64,000 nt of DNA from Wyeomyia smithii (GCF_029784165.1 NC_073694.1:27786506-27850505); one strand, 5' to 3'. Shown: positions 31,604 through 43,595, counted from the stretch's first letter. The notes: generated by a model not told the origin, from the letters alone. Program-made: numbers and translations.

Positions 31604-34600
31604 TCAAATTCGATACTTGATATCTCTTAAAAAGTCGTAAATGGGTATTACAAGCGCGGGGTTGCGGCTAGCAAGCACATCCCGTACTTGCATTGTAAAC
31701 GTCACTTTCTGTTTCCGGAGAGAATCTATAAGCTTGGCCCTTGCTCTGTGGTACTTAGGGCATACGAAGACTATGTGGTCAATATCTTCGTACCCTCCAC
31801 ATTCGCACAGATTACTATCGACTAAGTTTATTCGATAGAGGTGTGCGTTTGCAACATAGTGATTGGACATTAGGCGCGAAATAACTCAAATGAAATCACG
31901 AGTTAAATCTAACCCTTTGAACCAAGCTTTTGTAGACACTTTGGGCGAGTGCATCTATCGCCCAAGGTCGTCTTTATTCCACTTTTCCTGCCAGTTTTCC
32001 AGAGCCAGTTGTCGGGGCAGATGAAAATACTTGGTATAGGTGATCGGTCTATCAAATATATCTCCTTCTATGGCACCCCTTTTTGCTAATAAATCAGCTT
32101 CTTCATTGCCTGGGATTGAGCAATGAGAGGGGACCCACACAAAGCAGATAATGAAAGACCGATCAACCAGCACTTCTAATATCCGTCTAATTTCCGGAAG
32201 GAAATAGGACGGGTGCTTGACCGGTTTAATCGATCGGAGAGCTTCGATAGAACTGAGGCTGTCCGAGAAGATGAAGTAATTGTCTGGTGTCTTGAGCTCG
32301 ATAATTCGCAGCGAATTGTGTATGGCAGCTAATTCAGCTACGTATATGGAGCAGGGCTGTGCCAGTTTGCGAGATATGCGATGATCTGTGTTGAAAACGC
32401 CATATCCGGATTGTCCATCCATCACAGATCCGTCCGTGAAAAAGGAATTCTGTTTTGGGAGGTGGCCAAATTTTGCCGAAAATATTGATGGCACAACTGT
32501 TGGTTTGAGGTGATCGGGAATTCCATGGATTTCTTGTTTCATCGTCAAATCAAATACAACAGAAGAATTGTTGAGCGATGTTAAAATCTCACGGGATGGA
32601 GCAACAACCGAAGGGTTTATCTCCATGGACATGAACCGCTGGGCTGGTATACTGACATACAGGGTTTCTGAACAACTTCCGAACATTTCTCATAGTTCGC
32701 AATAAGCATTGGATTTGCTATTTCCGATCTAATGAGGAAACGAAAAGCCAACTCAAACAGCGTCTCTTTGAGTGGTAGTATTCCAGCTATGACCTCTAGG
32801 GACATGGTATGTGTCGACTGCATGCAGCCTAGAGCGAAACGCAAACAACGGTATTGTATCCTCTCGAGTTTCAGCATGTGTGAAGCTGCGACACCTCTGA
32901 AGCATATGCTGCCGTATTCTATTACGGGCAGAATCGTGGTTTGAGAGAGTCGTATCAAATCCTCTGGATGGGCTCCCCATGATGTTCCTGTTACCATTCG
33001 AAGGAAATTGTTCCTTGGTTGGCATCTTTGCTTCAGGTAATTGACATGTTTTTCCCATGTGCACTTAGAGTCATACCATACTCCGAGATATTTGAAGCTA
33101 GGTGACTGAGTGATGGGTCTTTCGGACAGAACTAGCTCAAAACGAGGTGGTGGTCGCTTTTTTGAAAAGACTACGATTTCCGTTTTTTCAAGCGAGAACT
33201 CGATTCCAAGACAACTGGCCCAAACGGTCAGATTGTCGAGCGTGTTTTGCAGGCTGTTCTTCATGTCTGCGGCTAGAGACGCCGTGACTGAAACTACACA
33301 GTCGTCAGCTAACTGGCGCATCGTGCAGCCGTCCGTCAAGCATGTGTCGATGTCACTGATGTAGAAGTTGTACAACAGCGGACTCAGACAAGAGCCTTGG
33401 GGGAGACCCATGTAGCTTGTTCGTGTTATTGTTGAAGAACCGTGGTTGAAAAGTAAATGCTTTTCAGACAGCAGGTTGATCAAAAAATTTGTCAATATAG
33501 GGGAGAATCCTCTTTGATGCAGTTTCTCGGAGAGAATTTCGATTGAAACTGAATCAAATGCGCCTGTGATATCCAGGAAAACCGAGGTCATTTGTTGTTT
33601 GCTACCAAGAGCCATTTTCGCTTCTGTGGGTAGCAATGCCAGGCAATCGTTAGGGCCCTTGCCCCTACGAAAGCCGAACTGGGTCTCTGATAGTTGGTTA
33701 GTTGACTCTGCCCAGTTGTCAAGTCTACGAAGGATAATTTTTTCGAGCAATTTGCGTATGCATGAGAGCATCGCAATCGGCCTATACGAGCGGTGATCTG
33801 CGACAGGTTTATCTGGCTTTTTGATTGCGATAATCTTAACCTGTCTCCAAGCTTTCGGGATCATATTGTTCCTGATAAGCTTATTAAACAGTTTAAGAAA
33901 TCGTATCTTGGCCGAGTCCGGCAGGTTTTTCATCAAATTAAATTTGATCCTGTCCGATCCTGGAGCCTTGTTCTTGCAAGACGCGAGGGCAATTGAAAAC
34001 TCCAACATGGTAAATTCTGGTTCTTCAAAAGCCGTTGTATCGCTGAATTTTTGCTGTGATGGGACAGCGTCTGGGCATACCTTTTTTGCGAAATCATAGA
34101 TCCAACGTTCAGAGTATTCCTTTGCCTCATTACTGTCGGACCTATTGCGCATTTTTCGAGCCGTATCCAGAGATAGCTCATAGAAGCATCTCTGGGTAAC
34201 GTGCTTATGAAACTTTGCCAGTATGATCTTTTTTTCAGTTTGTGCAGCTTAGACTGTTTTATTTCCAGCTCCCTAAACTGATCATAAAGCTCAATTGAAC
34301 CACCATCCCTGAATGCTATGTATGATGCTTTTAGAGCTTTTTTCATCTCGGTGCATTCTTTGTCCCACCATTGCTTGTTGGGACGAATTTTCAATTTGTT
34401 CTCAGGGGCAGGCCTCTTCTGAGATTGCAACGCGCTACCTAGCACTAATGTTGCAAGGAAGTTGTATTCGTCGGATGGAGAAAGCTCATCCGTTGTTTCG
34501 AGACCCTGGGATATTGTGTACGAGAATTTTTCCCAATCAATATTCCGGGTAAGATCATACTCTACTTCGACTGTGGTAGCAGAATGGAGCCTGCTCATAA

Positions 34601-35279
34601 TCGAAATACTGATTGGCAAATGGTCGCTGCCGTGGGGATCTTGAATAATCTCCCATTTGCAGTCCAAAGCCATTGAGGAAGAACACATCGACAAGTCTAA
34701 TGTGCTCTCTCGTATTGGAGGCCTTGCAATTCTCGTAGCTAACCCAGGTATGTTCAATAAGGTCATATCGAAGTCATCGAGAAAGCTTTCAATATGAACA
34801 GCGCGGCTATCATCCCTAGATGCGCCCCACGCCGTACCGTGAGAATTGAAATCTCCCAGGATGAGGCGTGGAGTCGGAAGCAGTTCCGTTATTTGTGACA
34901 GCTGCAACCGGTTAATAACCGCTCTAGGCGGAATGTAGACTGATGCGACAGTGAGGCCCTCCCCAGCAGTTGTTATATGGCAAGCAACAATTTCTATTGC
35001 ATCAATTGCTGGGAGAGGAATACGGAAGAATGGGTAGCATTTTTTGATACCAAGGAGCACTCCGCCATAAGAGTTTCCTCGGTCTAAACGGATTATATTG
35101 AAGTCTTGAACGGCTAGTGTCGTGTCAGTTGACAACCATGTTTCAGATAGCGCGAAAATATCGCATTTGCTATCGTGAAGCAGGAGTTTAAATTTATCTA
35201 ATTTGGGGATCAAGCTTCTACAGTTCCATTGTATGATCCTTGTTGTCGATTCGTCACTTCGGCTGTCTGAATTAGACAT
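31604..35279 (-). pseudogene. LINE ORF2 (endonuclease-RT-RNase H), inactivated
   Basis: On the minus strand, MSNSDSRSDESTTRIIQWNC opens an endonuclease (FALSETWL, LGDFNSHGTAWG, GSDHLPI). Then reverse transcriptase (FLDITGAFDSV, GLPQGSCLSPLLYNF, catalytic LADD), RNase H (FFTDGS, VAELAAIHNSL, FSDSLSS, WVPSHCSIPGNEEADLLAK) and a CECGGYEDIDHIVFVC finger. The frame is broken by a shift near 34150, a 5-bp tandem insertion at 32641-32645, and nonsense codons at about 31955 and 31888. The sister copy at 60916-62020 lacks the last three. The start ATG overlaps the ORF1 stop (ATGTCTAA). Confidence 0.93.
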
Positions 35280-35640
35280 CGAGGGATACGAACGCGAGGA
35301 GGGGCCATTTGGTGCTTAGTTGCTTACCCAACATGCAAATTGTTGGAAGCCAAGCCGAAATTATACTCTTGAGGGAATCAGATAGACCAAAAGTGGTAAA
35401 TATCCATTCAACGATCATTTTGAATGAGATACGTCCATCAGTGGTCGGTATTTCAGATTCCGATGACTGTGTTTTGGCGGAAGCAGATTGTTTTCCTGGT
35501 AATTTGGGAAACTCTTTATCGAAATTGTTAGCCTCGGCATTAAGTTTGAATCCTGGAGGTGACGATTTTGCGTTGTTTTGCTTAGGAGGGGTTCCTCTTG
35601 GAGTGTCTGTAAGCGTCTGTTTCTGCTTCTTTCTAGGAAG
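35272..35640 (-). pseudogene. LINE ORF1, C-terminal fragment
   Basis: An open minus-strand frame of 122 codons with no start runs from the truncation point at 35640 to a TAA at 35272-35274, overlapping the ORF2 ATG by eight bases. It reads LPRKKQKQTLTDTPRGTPPK at the start and FKMIVEWIFTTFGLSDSL further on. It is basic then hydrophobic, without Cys knuckles in the retained part. It is identified as ORF1 by position and by the start-stop overlap. Confidence 0.65.
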
Positions 35641-35977
35641 AAAGCTAGTAGCATGTCAACATTTCTCCATACACAATCTTTCACTGATTTTTTCTTATGA
35701 AATTACCAATTTTCAAAAACATACAGCTGCTGACTAGGCACTAACAAGTAAAACAATTTGTACAGTTTTGGAATAACCCTGCCGAATGGCTGAACTCATT
35801 GACCCAACAATCTTTATTTTGATCCGGATTCCGTTGAGATAAAGGTCCTAACGATTGCTTAGAACTGCTGGCCACCTTCGGCTGCAAACAACAAACGATG
35901 TCACTTCTCATTACATAGATTAGTAAAGTTAATATTAATCTTCGTTTCCTTTTTTTATCTTTTTAAATACAAACAAG

Positions 35978-37018
35978 GCAACACAGCACGGATCGTTCCT
36001 ATAAGTGCCTCATTTGCGGGAGAGTGTTCAGGTTCAAAAATTCCTTTGCAAGACATACGCGCCTCCACGATGACGAGCGACTATACCGATGCGAAATCTG
36101 TGGCGAAGGATACAAATCAAGGGGTATTCTTAAGGAGCACACGAAGAATCACACATCCGGTGAGGATAAACCGTACAGATGCGAAATTTGTGGAAAAAGA
36201 TTCATTTATCGTTCTGCCCTCTTGAGACATACGGAAATTCACAGCGGGAAGCGACCGCACAAATGCGATATCTGTGGAAAAAGTTACAAATCAGCAGCTC
36301 ATTTGAATCAGCATAAGAAGTATCACACAACCCATGAGGATGAACTGCACAGATGCGAAATTTGCGGAAAAGGCTTCGTGTTTCACCACGTACTTGTGAA
36401 TCATTTGGTCTGTCACAGCAACGAACGACGGTATAAATGCGACATCTGCGGCAAGGAATACAAATACGCAACTACGCTTAGTGAGCACAAGAAGTATCAC
36501 ACAGCCGGTGAGGATGAACTGCACAAATGCGACTTTTGCGAGAGAAGTTACGTATATCGCTCAGCACTGGTACGACATTTAGACACTCATAGCGATGAGC
36601 TACGACACAAGTGCGACATCTGTGGCAAGCGACATAAGTCAAGAAGAGCCCTCTATACGCACATGGAAGTTCATAAAGGTAAACGATACATATGTGCCAT
36701 CTGCGGCAAGGAGTGCCAATCAGCAACTAAGCTAGCTTACCACATGAAGATGCAGCATCACACACTTGGTGAGGATTCATCGCTCAGATGCGAATCCGGG
36801 ACGATAAAGGTGGAAGAAATTACGACAACATTAGATACTGTTTCAGATGTTATGGAATCTGATCTCCCAATAACCAAGAATGAAGAATGCTCTCTCAGTG
36901 AGGCACTGACTCCGCTAGATGAGCTGAATGTAGTGAAACCTGACCCTGCCATCGATAAAACCGGTAAAATGGAAACGTCTGCAGCAGTGGATGTTCAAAA
37001 TGCCGCTCCTAGCTCAAG
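35978..37018 (+). CDS. Zinc-finger gene 2, exon 3: nine fingers fused to an acidic module
   Basis: A duplicate of exon 2: also 1041 bases, phase 2 to phase 2, with the same finger-to-acidic fusion at a GAA (36792-36794). Acceptor aaacaag| at 35977; donor ctcaag|gtaact at 37018. The first finger is YKCLICGRVFRFKNSF. The reading frame begins with no ATG near the acceptor (ACG replaces the ATG seen in exon 2), which supports its use as an internal exon. The acidic tail (DLPITKNEECSLSEALTPLD) has diverged from that of exon 2. Its acceptor region has lost ~200 bases of intron relative to the neighbours. Confidence 0.87.
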
Positions 37019-37554
37019 GTAACTTTTAAATTTTTTTGAGGCGATATTTTGCTTCATTCGGCAAACTTGACGTTTCTCGTTTTAAACCTAGGGTTTTATT
37101 TGACGATACATTTGAAGTTTGTTGTGATACTATGTCAATCAAAATTTGATTTTTTGCTAACAATACACGAATTCAATGCAGTGCCATCATCATCAAAGAC
37201 AATCCACAAGCAACCATAAACAAGAGCAACCAGTCGGCACTGGAACAAAGCTAGTATCATGTCAACATGTCTCCATACACTATCTTTCACTGACCTTTTC
37301 TCATGAAATTACCAATTTTCAAATACATACAGCTGACTAGGCACTAACAAAGTAACAGTCATGATCTGACATAAAACAATTTGTATATTTTGAGAAAACC
37401 CTGCCAAAATGGCTGAACTCATCTTAATTTTTGCCCCACAATCTTAATTTTGATTCGGATCCCGTTGAGATAAAGGTCCTAACGATTGCTTAGAACTGCT
37501 AGCCACCTTTGGCTGCAAACAACAAACGATGTCACTTTTCATGGATGTGATTAG

Positions 37555-37720
37555 CGCATTTGGTTCAATTTCAATAGAAATTCTTTCCGGGGAACTGCAT
37601 CAAAAAAGGTCTTCTCTATTGACAAACCTTTTTTTCTTTCCTTACCCATCTGTCTGAAAAGTATTTATTTTCCTCTAGGTTCCTGTCTAAGTCCGCTGTT
37701 ATATATTTGCCACTAACCGA
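37555..37720 (+). pseudogene. Decayed LINE reverse-transcriptase fragment in intron 3 of gene 2
   Basis: Paralogous to 28940-29125; SAFGSISIEILSGELHQK is still readable before frameshifts. It is shared with intron 1 and therefore older than the exon duplication. Confidence 0.65.
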
Positions 37721-37848
37721 TAAAGGGTAAGGTAATTATTGAATCTGAATCTTTTGCACTTCCGCTCATTTTCTTCTTCTTTTTTACACAAATTAGTAAA
37801 GTTAATATTAATCTTCGTTTTTTTTTATCTCCTGAAAATACAAACAAG

Positions 37849-39601
37849 GCTACACATCACGGATCGTTCCTATAAGTGCCTCATTTGCGGGAAAGTGTTC
37901 AAGTTCAAATCTTCCCTTGCAAGACACACGCGCCTCCACGATGACGAGCGACTGTACCGATGCGACATCTGCGGCGAAGGATACAAATCAAGGGGTATTC
38001 TTAAGGAGCACATGAAGAATCACACATCCGGTGAGGATAAACTTTACAGATGCGACTTTTGTGGGAAAAGATTCATTTATCGCTCTACCCTCTTGAGACA
38101 TACGGAAATTCACACTGGGGAGCGTCAGCACAAATGCGATATCTGCGGAAAAAGTTATAAATCAGCAAGCCATTTGAATCAGCACAAGAAGTATCACACA
38201 GCCCATGAGGATGAACTGCACAGATGCAAAATTTGCGGAAAAGGTTTCGTGTTTCACCACATACTTGTGAAACATTTGGTCCGTCACGGCGACGAACGAC
38301 GGTATAAATGCGACATCTGCGGCAAGGTGTACAAATACGCACATACGCTCAATGAGCACAAGAAGTATCACACAGCCGGTGAGGAAGAACTGCACAGATG
38401 TGACTTTTGCGGGAGAAGATACGTATATCGCTCAGCACTAGTACGGCATTTGGACACTCACAGCGATGAGCTACGACACAAGTGCGACATCTGCGGCAAG
38501 CAACTCAAGTCAAAAAGAGCTCTCTATGCGCATATGGAAGCTCATAGAGGTAAACGATACATATGTGCCATCTGCGGAAAGGAGTGCAAATCAGCAACTA
38601 ATCTAGACAATCACAAAAAAAGTCACACACTTGGTAAAGATTCACTGAACAGATGCGGCATTTGTGACAAAACTTTCATTTATCGTTCTGTCCTCTTGAA
38701 ACATATGTACATTCACACTGAAGAGCGACGAATCAGGTGCGACATCTGCGGCAAGGATTTCAAATCAGTAACTCATTTGAAAGTCCATAAAAAGTATCAC
38801 ACATTCCATGAGGATGACTTGCACAAGTGTTCTGTTTGCGGGAAAGGTTTCATGTTTCGCAACCGACTCCTAAAACATTTGAACACTCACAGTGAAGAGC
38901 GTAAGTACAAGTGCGACTTGTGCGGCAAGCAACATAAGTCAAAAAGATCTCTCTACGCGCACATAGAAGTTCATAACGGTAAACGATACATATGTGACAT
39001 CTGCAACAAGGAGTGCCAATCAGCAACTAAGCTAGCTTACCACATGAAGATGAAGCATCTCACACTTGGTGAGGATTCATCGCACAGGTGCAACATTTGT
39101 GAGAAAATTTTCGTTTATCGTTCTCAGCTCTTGAGACATATGTACACTCACACTGACGAGCGACAGTGCACATGCGACATCTGCGGCAAGGGATTCAAAA
39201 CAGTAACTCATCTGAAAAATCATAAAAAGTATCACACAACTAAAGAGGATGAGCTGCACATGTGTTCCGTTTGCGGGAAAAGTTTCATACATCGCTACAG
39301 GCTCGTTAAACATTTGAACACTCACAGCGATGAACGTAAGTACAAGTGCGACATTTGCGACAAGGATTTCAAAACAGCAACTTATCTGAATAATCATAAA
39401 AAGTATCACACAACCCATGAGGATGAGCTGCACAAGTGTTCCGTTTGTGGGAAAGGTTTCGTACATCACTACCGGCTCGTAACACATTTGAACACTCACA
39501 GCGATGAGCCTAAGTACAAATGCGACATTTGCGACAAGCAGTACAAGTCAAAAGTACGTCTCTACAAACACAGAGAAGCACACAATGGTCAGCAATCGTA
39601 A
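37849..39601 (+). CDS. Zinc-finger gene 2, last exon: 20 C2H2 fingers
   Basis: Acceptor aaacaag| at 37848 opens in phase 2 onto RLHITDRSYKCLICGKVF, with no ATG before the first finger. The four exons sum to 4101 bases, exactly 1367 codons including the stop. Twenty fingers alternate the two linker types. Finger 14 has four instead of three residues between its histidines (HMKMKH), a feature also seen in finger 9 of exon 2. The end, YKHREAHNGQQS, matches that of gene 3. The frame is open upstream into the intron, but the acceptor is conserved in all paralogs. Likely a nuclear DNA-binding protein. Confidence 0.9.
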
Positions 39602-39786
39602 CGAAAGCCGCCAAACGTTTTGCAGTTGCAGAGCAGTTGAGTCCTCAGGAAACCATTCACCTTGCAACACAAAGCCCTCATAACAATATTAAAATAGCCA
39701 AATGTAAAATATGCAGTTACGGTATATGGTCTTCTAAAAGCAAGGATCAATTAGCGTAACACTAAGTAACACTCGATAGTTAACCA

Positions 39787-39792
39787 AATAAA
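39787..39792 (+). terminator. Candidate polyadenylation signal, gene 2
   Basis: AATAAA 186 bases after the stop, in a 3' region conserved with gene 3, where AATAAA occurs at the matching place (47968-47973). Confidence 0.5.
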
Positions 39793-39854
39793 CGGCGGTA
39801 ACGGAACAGTTTATATTTCTTTTGCTTTACGACTACATTTTAATTTTTTCAAAG

Positions 39855-39930
39855 CAGGCGGTGTAACTCGAACCCACAATCCAGCATGGCGTTGTGATAT
39901 ACCCATTCAATCTCAATATCACAGTTTCAT
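39855..39930 (-). other. tRNA-derived or SINE-like remnant
   Basis: On the minus strand, gggttcgagt resembles an RNA polymerase III B box. The paralogous stretch at 48043-48125 is better preserved (ttcaatgggtaaatcacc then cgggttcgagtcc), like a tRNA D arm and T arm with the anticodon arm missing. No cloverleaf can be folded, so it is not called a tRNA gene. Confidence 0.4.
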
Positions 39931-40109
39931 ACCTTCGCTCACCTTTGATTTTTAGCCCTTCTGTTTGTAAAATTGCTATTGAACAAATTCCAATCATTTT
40001 CTATTTTTGTTCGAAACCTGTTCTGTCAAATCAGTAGTAACAAATCATGAGACATCCATTTTTAGATCAATATAAAATTCATTAAATTTTCAATAAACAT
40101 TTGAAATAA

Positions 40110-40741
40110 TCGTGATAATTTTCTACAGTGTATCCATTGCTAAAAATGACAGACTGAGTGTGGTAAGGTGAAATTTTTTGTTGACGGGAAAGTTTGTAGA
40201 AAATTCACCTGTAAACTGATGTTACTACAGCAATCAGCTGTGTTGTGCAGGGATACCAAATGTGCAGATTTGTCTGCAAAACGCAGATTTTCGGAGTCCG
40301 TGTGCAGATTTTTAGTGATTTGCAGTTTTTCCACGGTTTCTGCAGATTTTTGTCAGAGTCTCCTTATATTTGCGCAGATTTTCTTAAAATGTGAGCAGAT
40401 TTTTACAGACTTTTTCCTGCGCGAGCGAAATTTTTCCGGATTACGGGTAGATTTTTTTCAGATTTCGAGCACATTTTTCCGATTTTCGAGCAGTTGCAGA
40501 CATTTTTCAAAAATATCTGGCATCTCTGGTGTTGTGCCATAAAACTTATGTGTAATGAGAAATGACAACTGGACACACACAGAAGAGAAAACAAAGTGAT
40601 AAAATAACGCTGCGGTACCGAATAATAAACAAATTTCGATCTTAGATAGTCTAGAGGTGAAAAAATAAAATCCTGAAGCTTAATTACTTTTCGCTCTCCG
40701 GTTATAAGTTTGTAAATTCGTGTGTTTTTGTGCGAACGGGA
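40110..40741 (+). promoter_or_regulatory. Promoter region of zinc-finger gene 3
   Basis: Distal block cgtgataattttctacag and gtgtatccattgct at 40110-40140, and proximal acgctgcggtaccgaa near 40604, followed by the leader to the ATG at 40742. The two are pushed apart by the 281-bp MITE at 40248-40528. No TATA box is clear. Confidence 0.5.
40248..40528. mobile_element. 281-bp hAT-type MITE
   Basis: Flanked by an exact 8-bp duplication gtgttgtg (40240-40247 and 40529-40536). Ends are inverted: CAGGGATACCAAAT at the left, and CAGAGATGCCAGATAT as the reverse complement of the right end. The paralogous gene 4 promoter shows the empty site (ctgtgctgtgccat at about 62200). The interior has no ORF but many copies of gcagattt-like strings, possibly subterminal transposase sites. 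Confidence 0.85.
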
Positions 40742-41010
40742 ATGGGAGAATCAGTTTTAATGAAAATGGCGGAAGCATCCGAAACTATGAAGGTGCAAGA
40801 AATTACGACATCCGATACCCTGTTAGATTTTAAAGAATTCGATTTGCCAGCCACCAAGAATGAAGGACGCTCCTGCAGTGAGGAAACGGCACCGCCAGAT
40901 GGGCTGAAGGTAGAGGAAGGTGACCCTGCAATCGACATCACTATCGATAAAACCGGTGAAACGGAGACGGCTGCAGCAGTGGATGTTGAAGTTACCGCTT
41001 CTAGCTCAAG
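40742..41010 (+). CDS. Zinc-finger gene 3, exon 1 (acidic N-terminal module)
   Basis: 89 codons plus two bases, from MGESVLMKMAEASETMKVQE to tagctcaag|gtaaat at 41010. The module is paralogous to the other first exons (TSDTLLDFKEFDLPATKNEG, DPAIDITIDKTGETETAAAVD). It lacks the leading ME- of genes 1 and 2 and starts at the equivalent second Met. It joins 46089 in phase 2. The intron is 5.1 kb, mostly the hAT element. Confidence 0.85.
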
Positions 41011-41383
41011 GTAAATTTTAAAAGATTTTAACGTAGGACTACTTCTTTGTTTTATTGTTCCCATGTCTCCACTAAGGTACATTCTTTGTACAAATAAAAA
41101 TGAAATCGGCCAAATGTTGGGTAGATTTTAAACAGTAATTTCCGTATAATCACAGATAACAGACGTACCACTCGATGACAGTAAAGTCGCTTTTTACGCA
41201 GTGGCGTCTCGTGGATTTGGATATTGACTGTGCACTCAAGGTTGTCCCATACAAACACCTACCCCCTCCCCTCCTCCTTCCCCAGTGGCCATCGCCAGAA
41301 ATGTACATAATAAAACACATGCATTGCATTTATCTGATTTAGTATTCATATTTTCTGAAAATCTATCATTCTCAATTAAGCAT

Positions 41384-43595
41384 TCATTTGTACAGCAGCG
41401 GAATTCTACGATCCGCTCTACGGGTGAATCTATCAATTATTTCATCACTGAAACCACTCTGATGTTGTAATTTGTGTAGCAAAGAACTTTCAACAGCCAT
41501 CAGCATAAGCCATTTTAGCCTATTGTCTCCCATCGTTGATCGTAGATATGATTTGAGTCTTCTCAGGATTGAGAAGCTTCTTTCGACTGATGCTGTTGTG
41601 GAAGGGAGCGTCAAGACCAATCGGACAAGGCGTGAAATCTCCGAGAAGATGTCTTCAAGGTTTTTTTCCATTAGGATCTGCATGATTTCCGGTACTTTTT
41701 TCCCGAAAATTCCTCTTTTGAGTAGAAAACTTTAAGTTCGTTTCCCAGTTTCACTTTGTCGAAACCAGTGTACCGAGAACAGATAGCATCAACCAAATCC
41801 TTAGGGAACTGCTCGCAATATCCGCTAAACTTAGAACAGTCCAGCAAACTCAAATAGCTCCGCTTGTTTAAGTCAGCAAAACGTTGGTCAAATTCAGAAA
41901 TTATACGTGTGATCACTGCGTTATATTTCTTGAAGTATTGGTCGTATCGATTTCCGTCGTATGTTTCACCAGTAATTTCCAAGCATTCCTGCCAGATCGC
42001 TTTGTACTTCTTGTCCGTCTGTAAATTACTAATGTTTTCACGAGTATTTCTCACGCTTTTGCCGCATTCAATGTAGTCAAGTTCCTTCGTTTGAAGAGTT
42101 TGATACAAAATATCAGTGAACGAAAATACTGCCGAAAATACTTTCAAATAAAAGATGGTGTCAAATTCAAGCATGAAACTGTGTAACCCCCTTGCTAGGG
42201 AACAATTTTCGCCGTCCCATTTAACGTTTCCGAGATACATTTCGCCCAAACACGTGGTTAGTTCAGAATAGTGAGCTTCTAAAATATTAACCATTCTGGA
42301 TGTATATGCCCACTTCACTTTACAAACGTTTGGAATTTTACGCTGGATGTAGTTTTTCAATTCTGAATCTCTTTTAGGACTTTGAGTAAAGAACGAAGCC
42401 AGTGTAGACAGTGTAGTGAGAAACTTTCTTGTATCTTGGTAGGTGCAAGCGTGCAGCAAAACAAGATTTAAAACATGGGCCTTACAATGTATGTAGTCGG
42501 CATCACGGTATAATTTTTTGACGATCGCTTGCGTTCCGCCAGCAACACCCGACATAACATGAGCTCCATCGTATGTCTGTGCTACCAATTTTTCAGGGGT
42601 CACGCTGAATTTTTTCAACAACGAAACTACTTCTCTGGCAAGGGCTACAGCGGTTTTGTCGTTGCTTATATCACACAAATCCACGAATCTTTCAACGGGC
42701 GTACCTACAGACGGGTTTCACAAAGATAACAATGCATTTCAACTCAATCCTTTTCATTACACAAAAAATACTATTAATTTTACTTACCATCTTTCAAACA
42801 ATATCGAAAAGTCGTAGCCAACTGAGATTTTCTCGCAACATCAGTGGTTTCATCGACCATCACAGAAATAAATTCAGCATTTTGCACTTCCCGGAAGATT
42901 TCTTCAATCATAAAAGATCCAATGACTTCTATAAGCTCGTTCTGAATGGAAGCGGATGTTCCCGAAAACACTGAATTGTTGTTGATGAAATCAGCGAAGG
43001 CCACGTCTCTGGATGCTATGAATTCACAGAGATCCTTATAGTTGCCTTTATTGACGGAATCGTGTTGTTCGTTATGACCTCGAAAGCTTAGACCATGCGA
43101 GCCAAGGAAACATGTTAAATCAATCAATGTTGTCATTCCTTCCCTATTTCTTTTCACTTGAGCGTTATGGTTTTTCCTTGCAATTTCGTGTGCATGATCC
43201 AGCGCCTCATCAATCCTCGTTCTTCCAAACGTGCGGTGTGCCATAGCGTTGTTAATATGCTCTTTAGTCGCTGCATGCCCCTTCATGGCCGAGGAAAGAT
43301 GGTTCAAATCTCCATATCCATCCTTTATCCACACGCATTTATCACTAGGATTTTGAAACAAGAGACACGGCCAGCAAAATAGTTTACCACGTGTCTGTGA
43401 GCCGCACAGCCACGTTGCATCATAAGCGTTCACGTTAAATTTTCGTGTAATTGTCTTTCCACCTCTGACAAACGTTGACTTGAGATTTTCTAGCTTTGGT
43501 CGAGGAACTTGCATTTTTGTGATCAAGAGCTTTTCTTCAACAGATCGCCTTACGAATGGCTTGACTAGAAGGTCTTCAACAAGATCTAGCTCCAT
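41384..43595 (-). pseudogene. ZMYM1-like hAT transposase with one intron and one frameshift
   Basis: Exon 1 is 43595-42788, starting MELDLVEDLLVKPFVRRSVE. It has a TTF-type zinc-finger region (CGSQTRGKLFCWPCLLF) and then a DUF4371-like RNase H-fold start (SVMVDETTDVARKSQLA). An 83-nt intron (42787-42705) has donor gatg|gtaagt and acceptor ctgtag|gtac, and the frame closes exactly as KDGTPVERFVDLCD. Exon 2 continues with AQTYDGAHVMSG and the C-terminal hAT dimerisation region (LVLTLPSTTASVERSFSILR). A one-base shift in a run of six A near 41688 breaks the frame before the last 100 or so codons. It is a homopolymer, so a sequencing error is possible. The intact length would be about 705 aa. Confidence 0.88.

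Larger units (their letters stand above)
30508..35640 (-). mobile_element. 5'-truncated RNase H-type LINE in intron 2 of gene 2
   Basis: Flanks repeat aaagctagta (30498-30507 and 35641-35650), a 10-bp target duplication, and the paralogous introns at about 28660 and 37250 show the empty site. The minus-strand 3' end is at the left with an A tail (seen as the T run after 30508). It starts inside ORF1 on the right. A second truncated copy is nested at 30803-31432. It lies antisense in the intron and adds 5.1 kb. Clade: I/Loner/LOA-like by domain order. Confidence 0.92.

Noticed and set aside
31870..31955. Initial reading of a frameshift between RNase H and tail in the LINE at 30508-35640
   Set aside because: Comparison with 60916-62020 shows nonsense codons in the same frame plus a 6-bp in-frame loss, not a shift.
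25104..39598. Regular ~85 or ~175-bp periodicity resembling a direct-repeat array
   Set aside because: It is explained by tandem C2H2 fingers in an open frame, not by CRISPR or satellite DNA.
40168..40542. 124-codon ORF across the MITE
   Set aside because: It spans both host flanks and the non-coding MITE and depends on the insertion.
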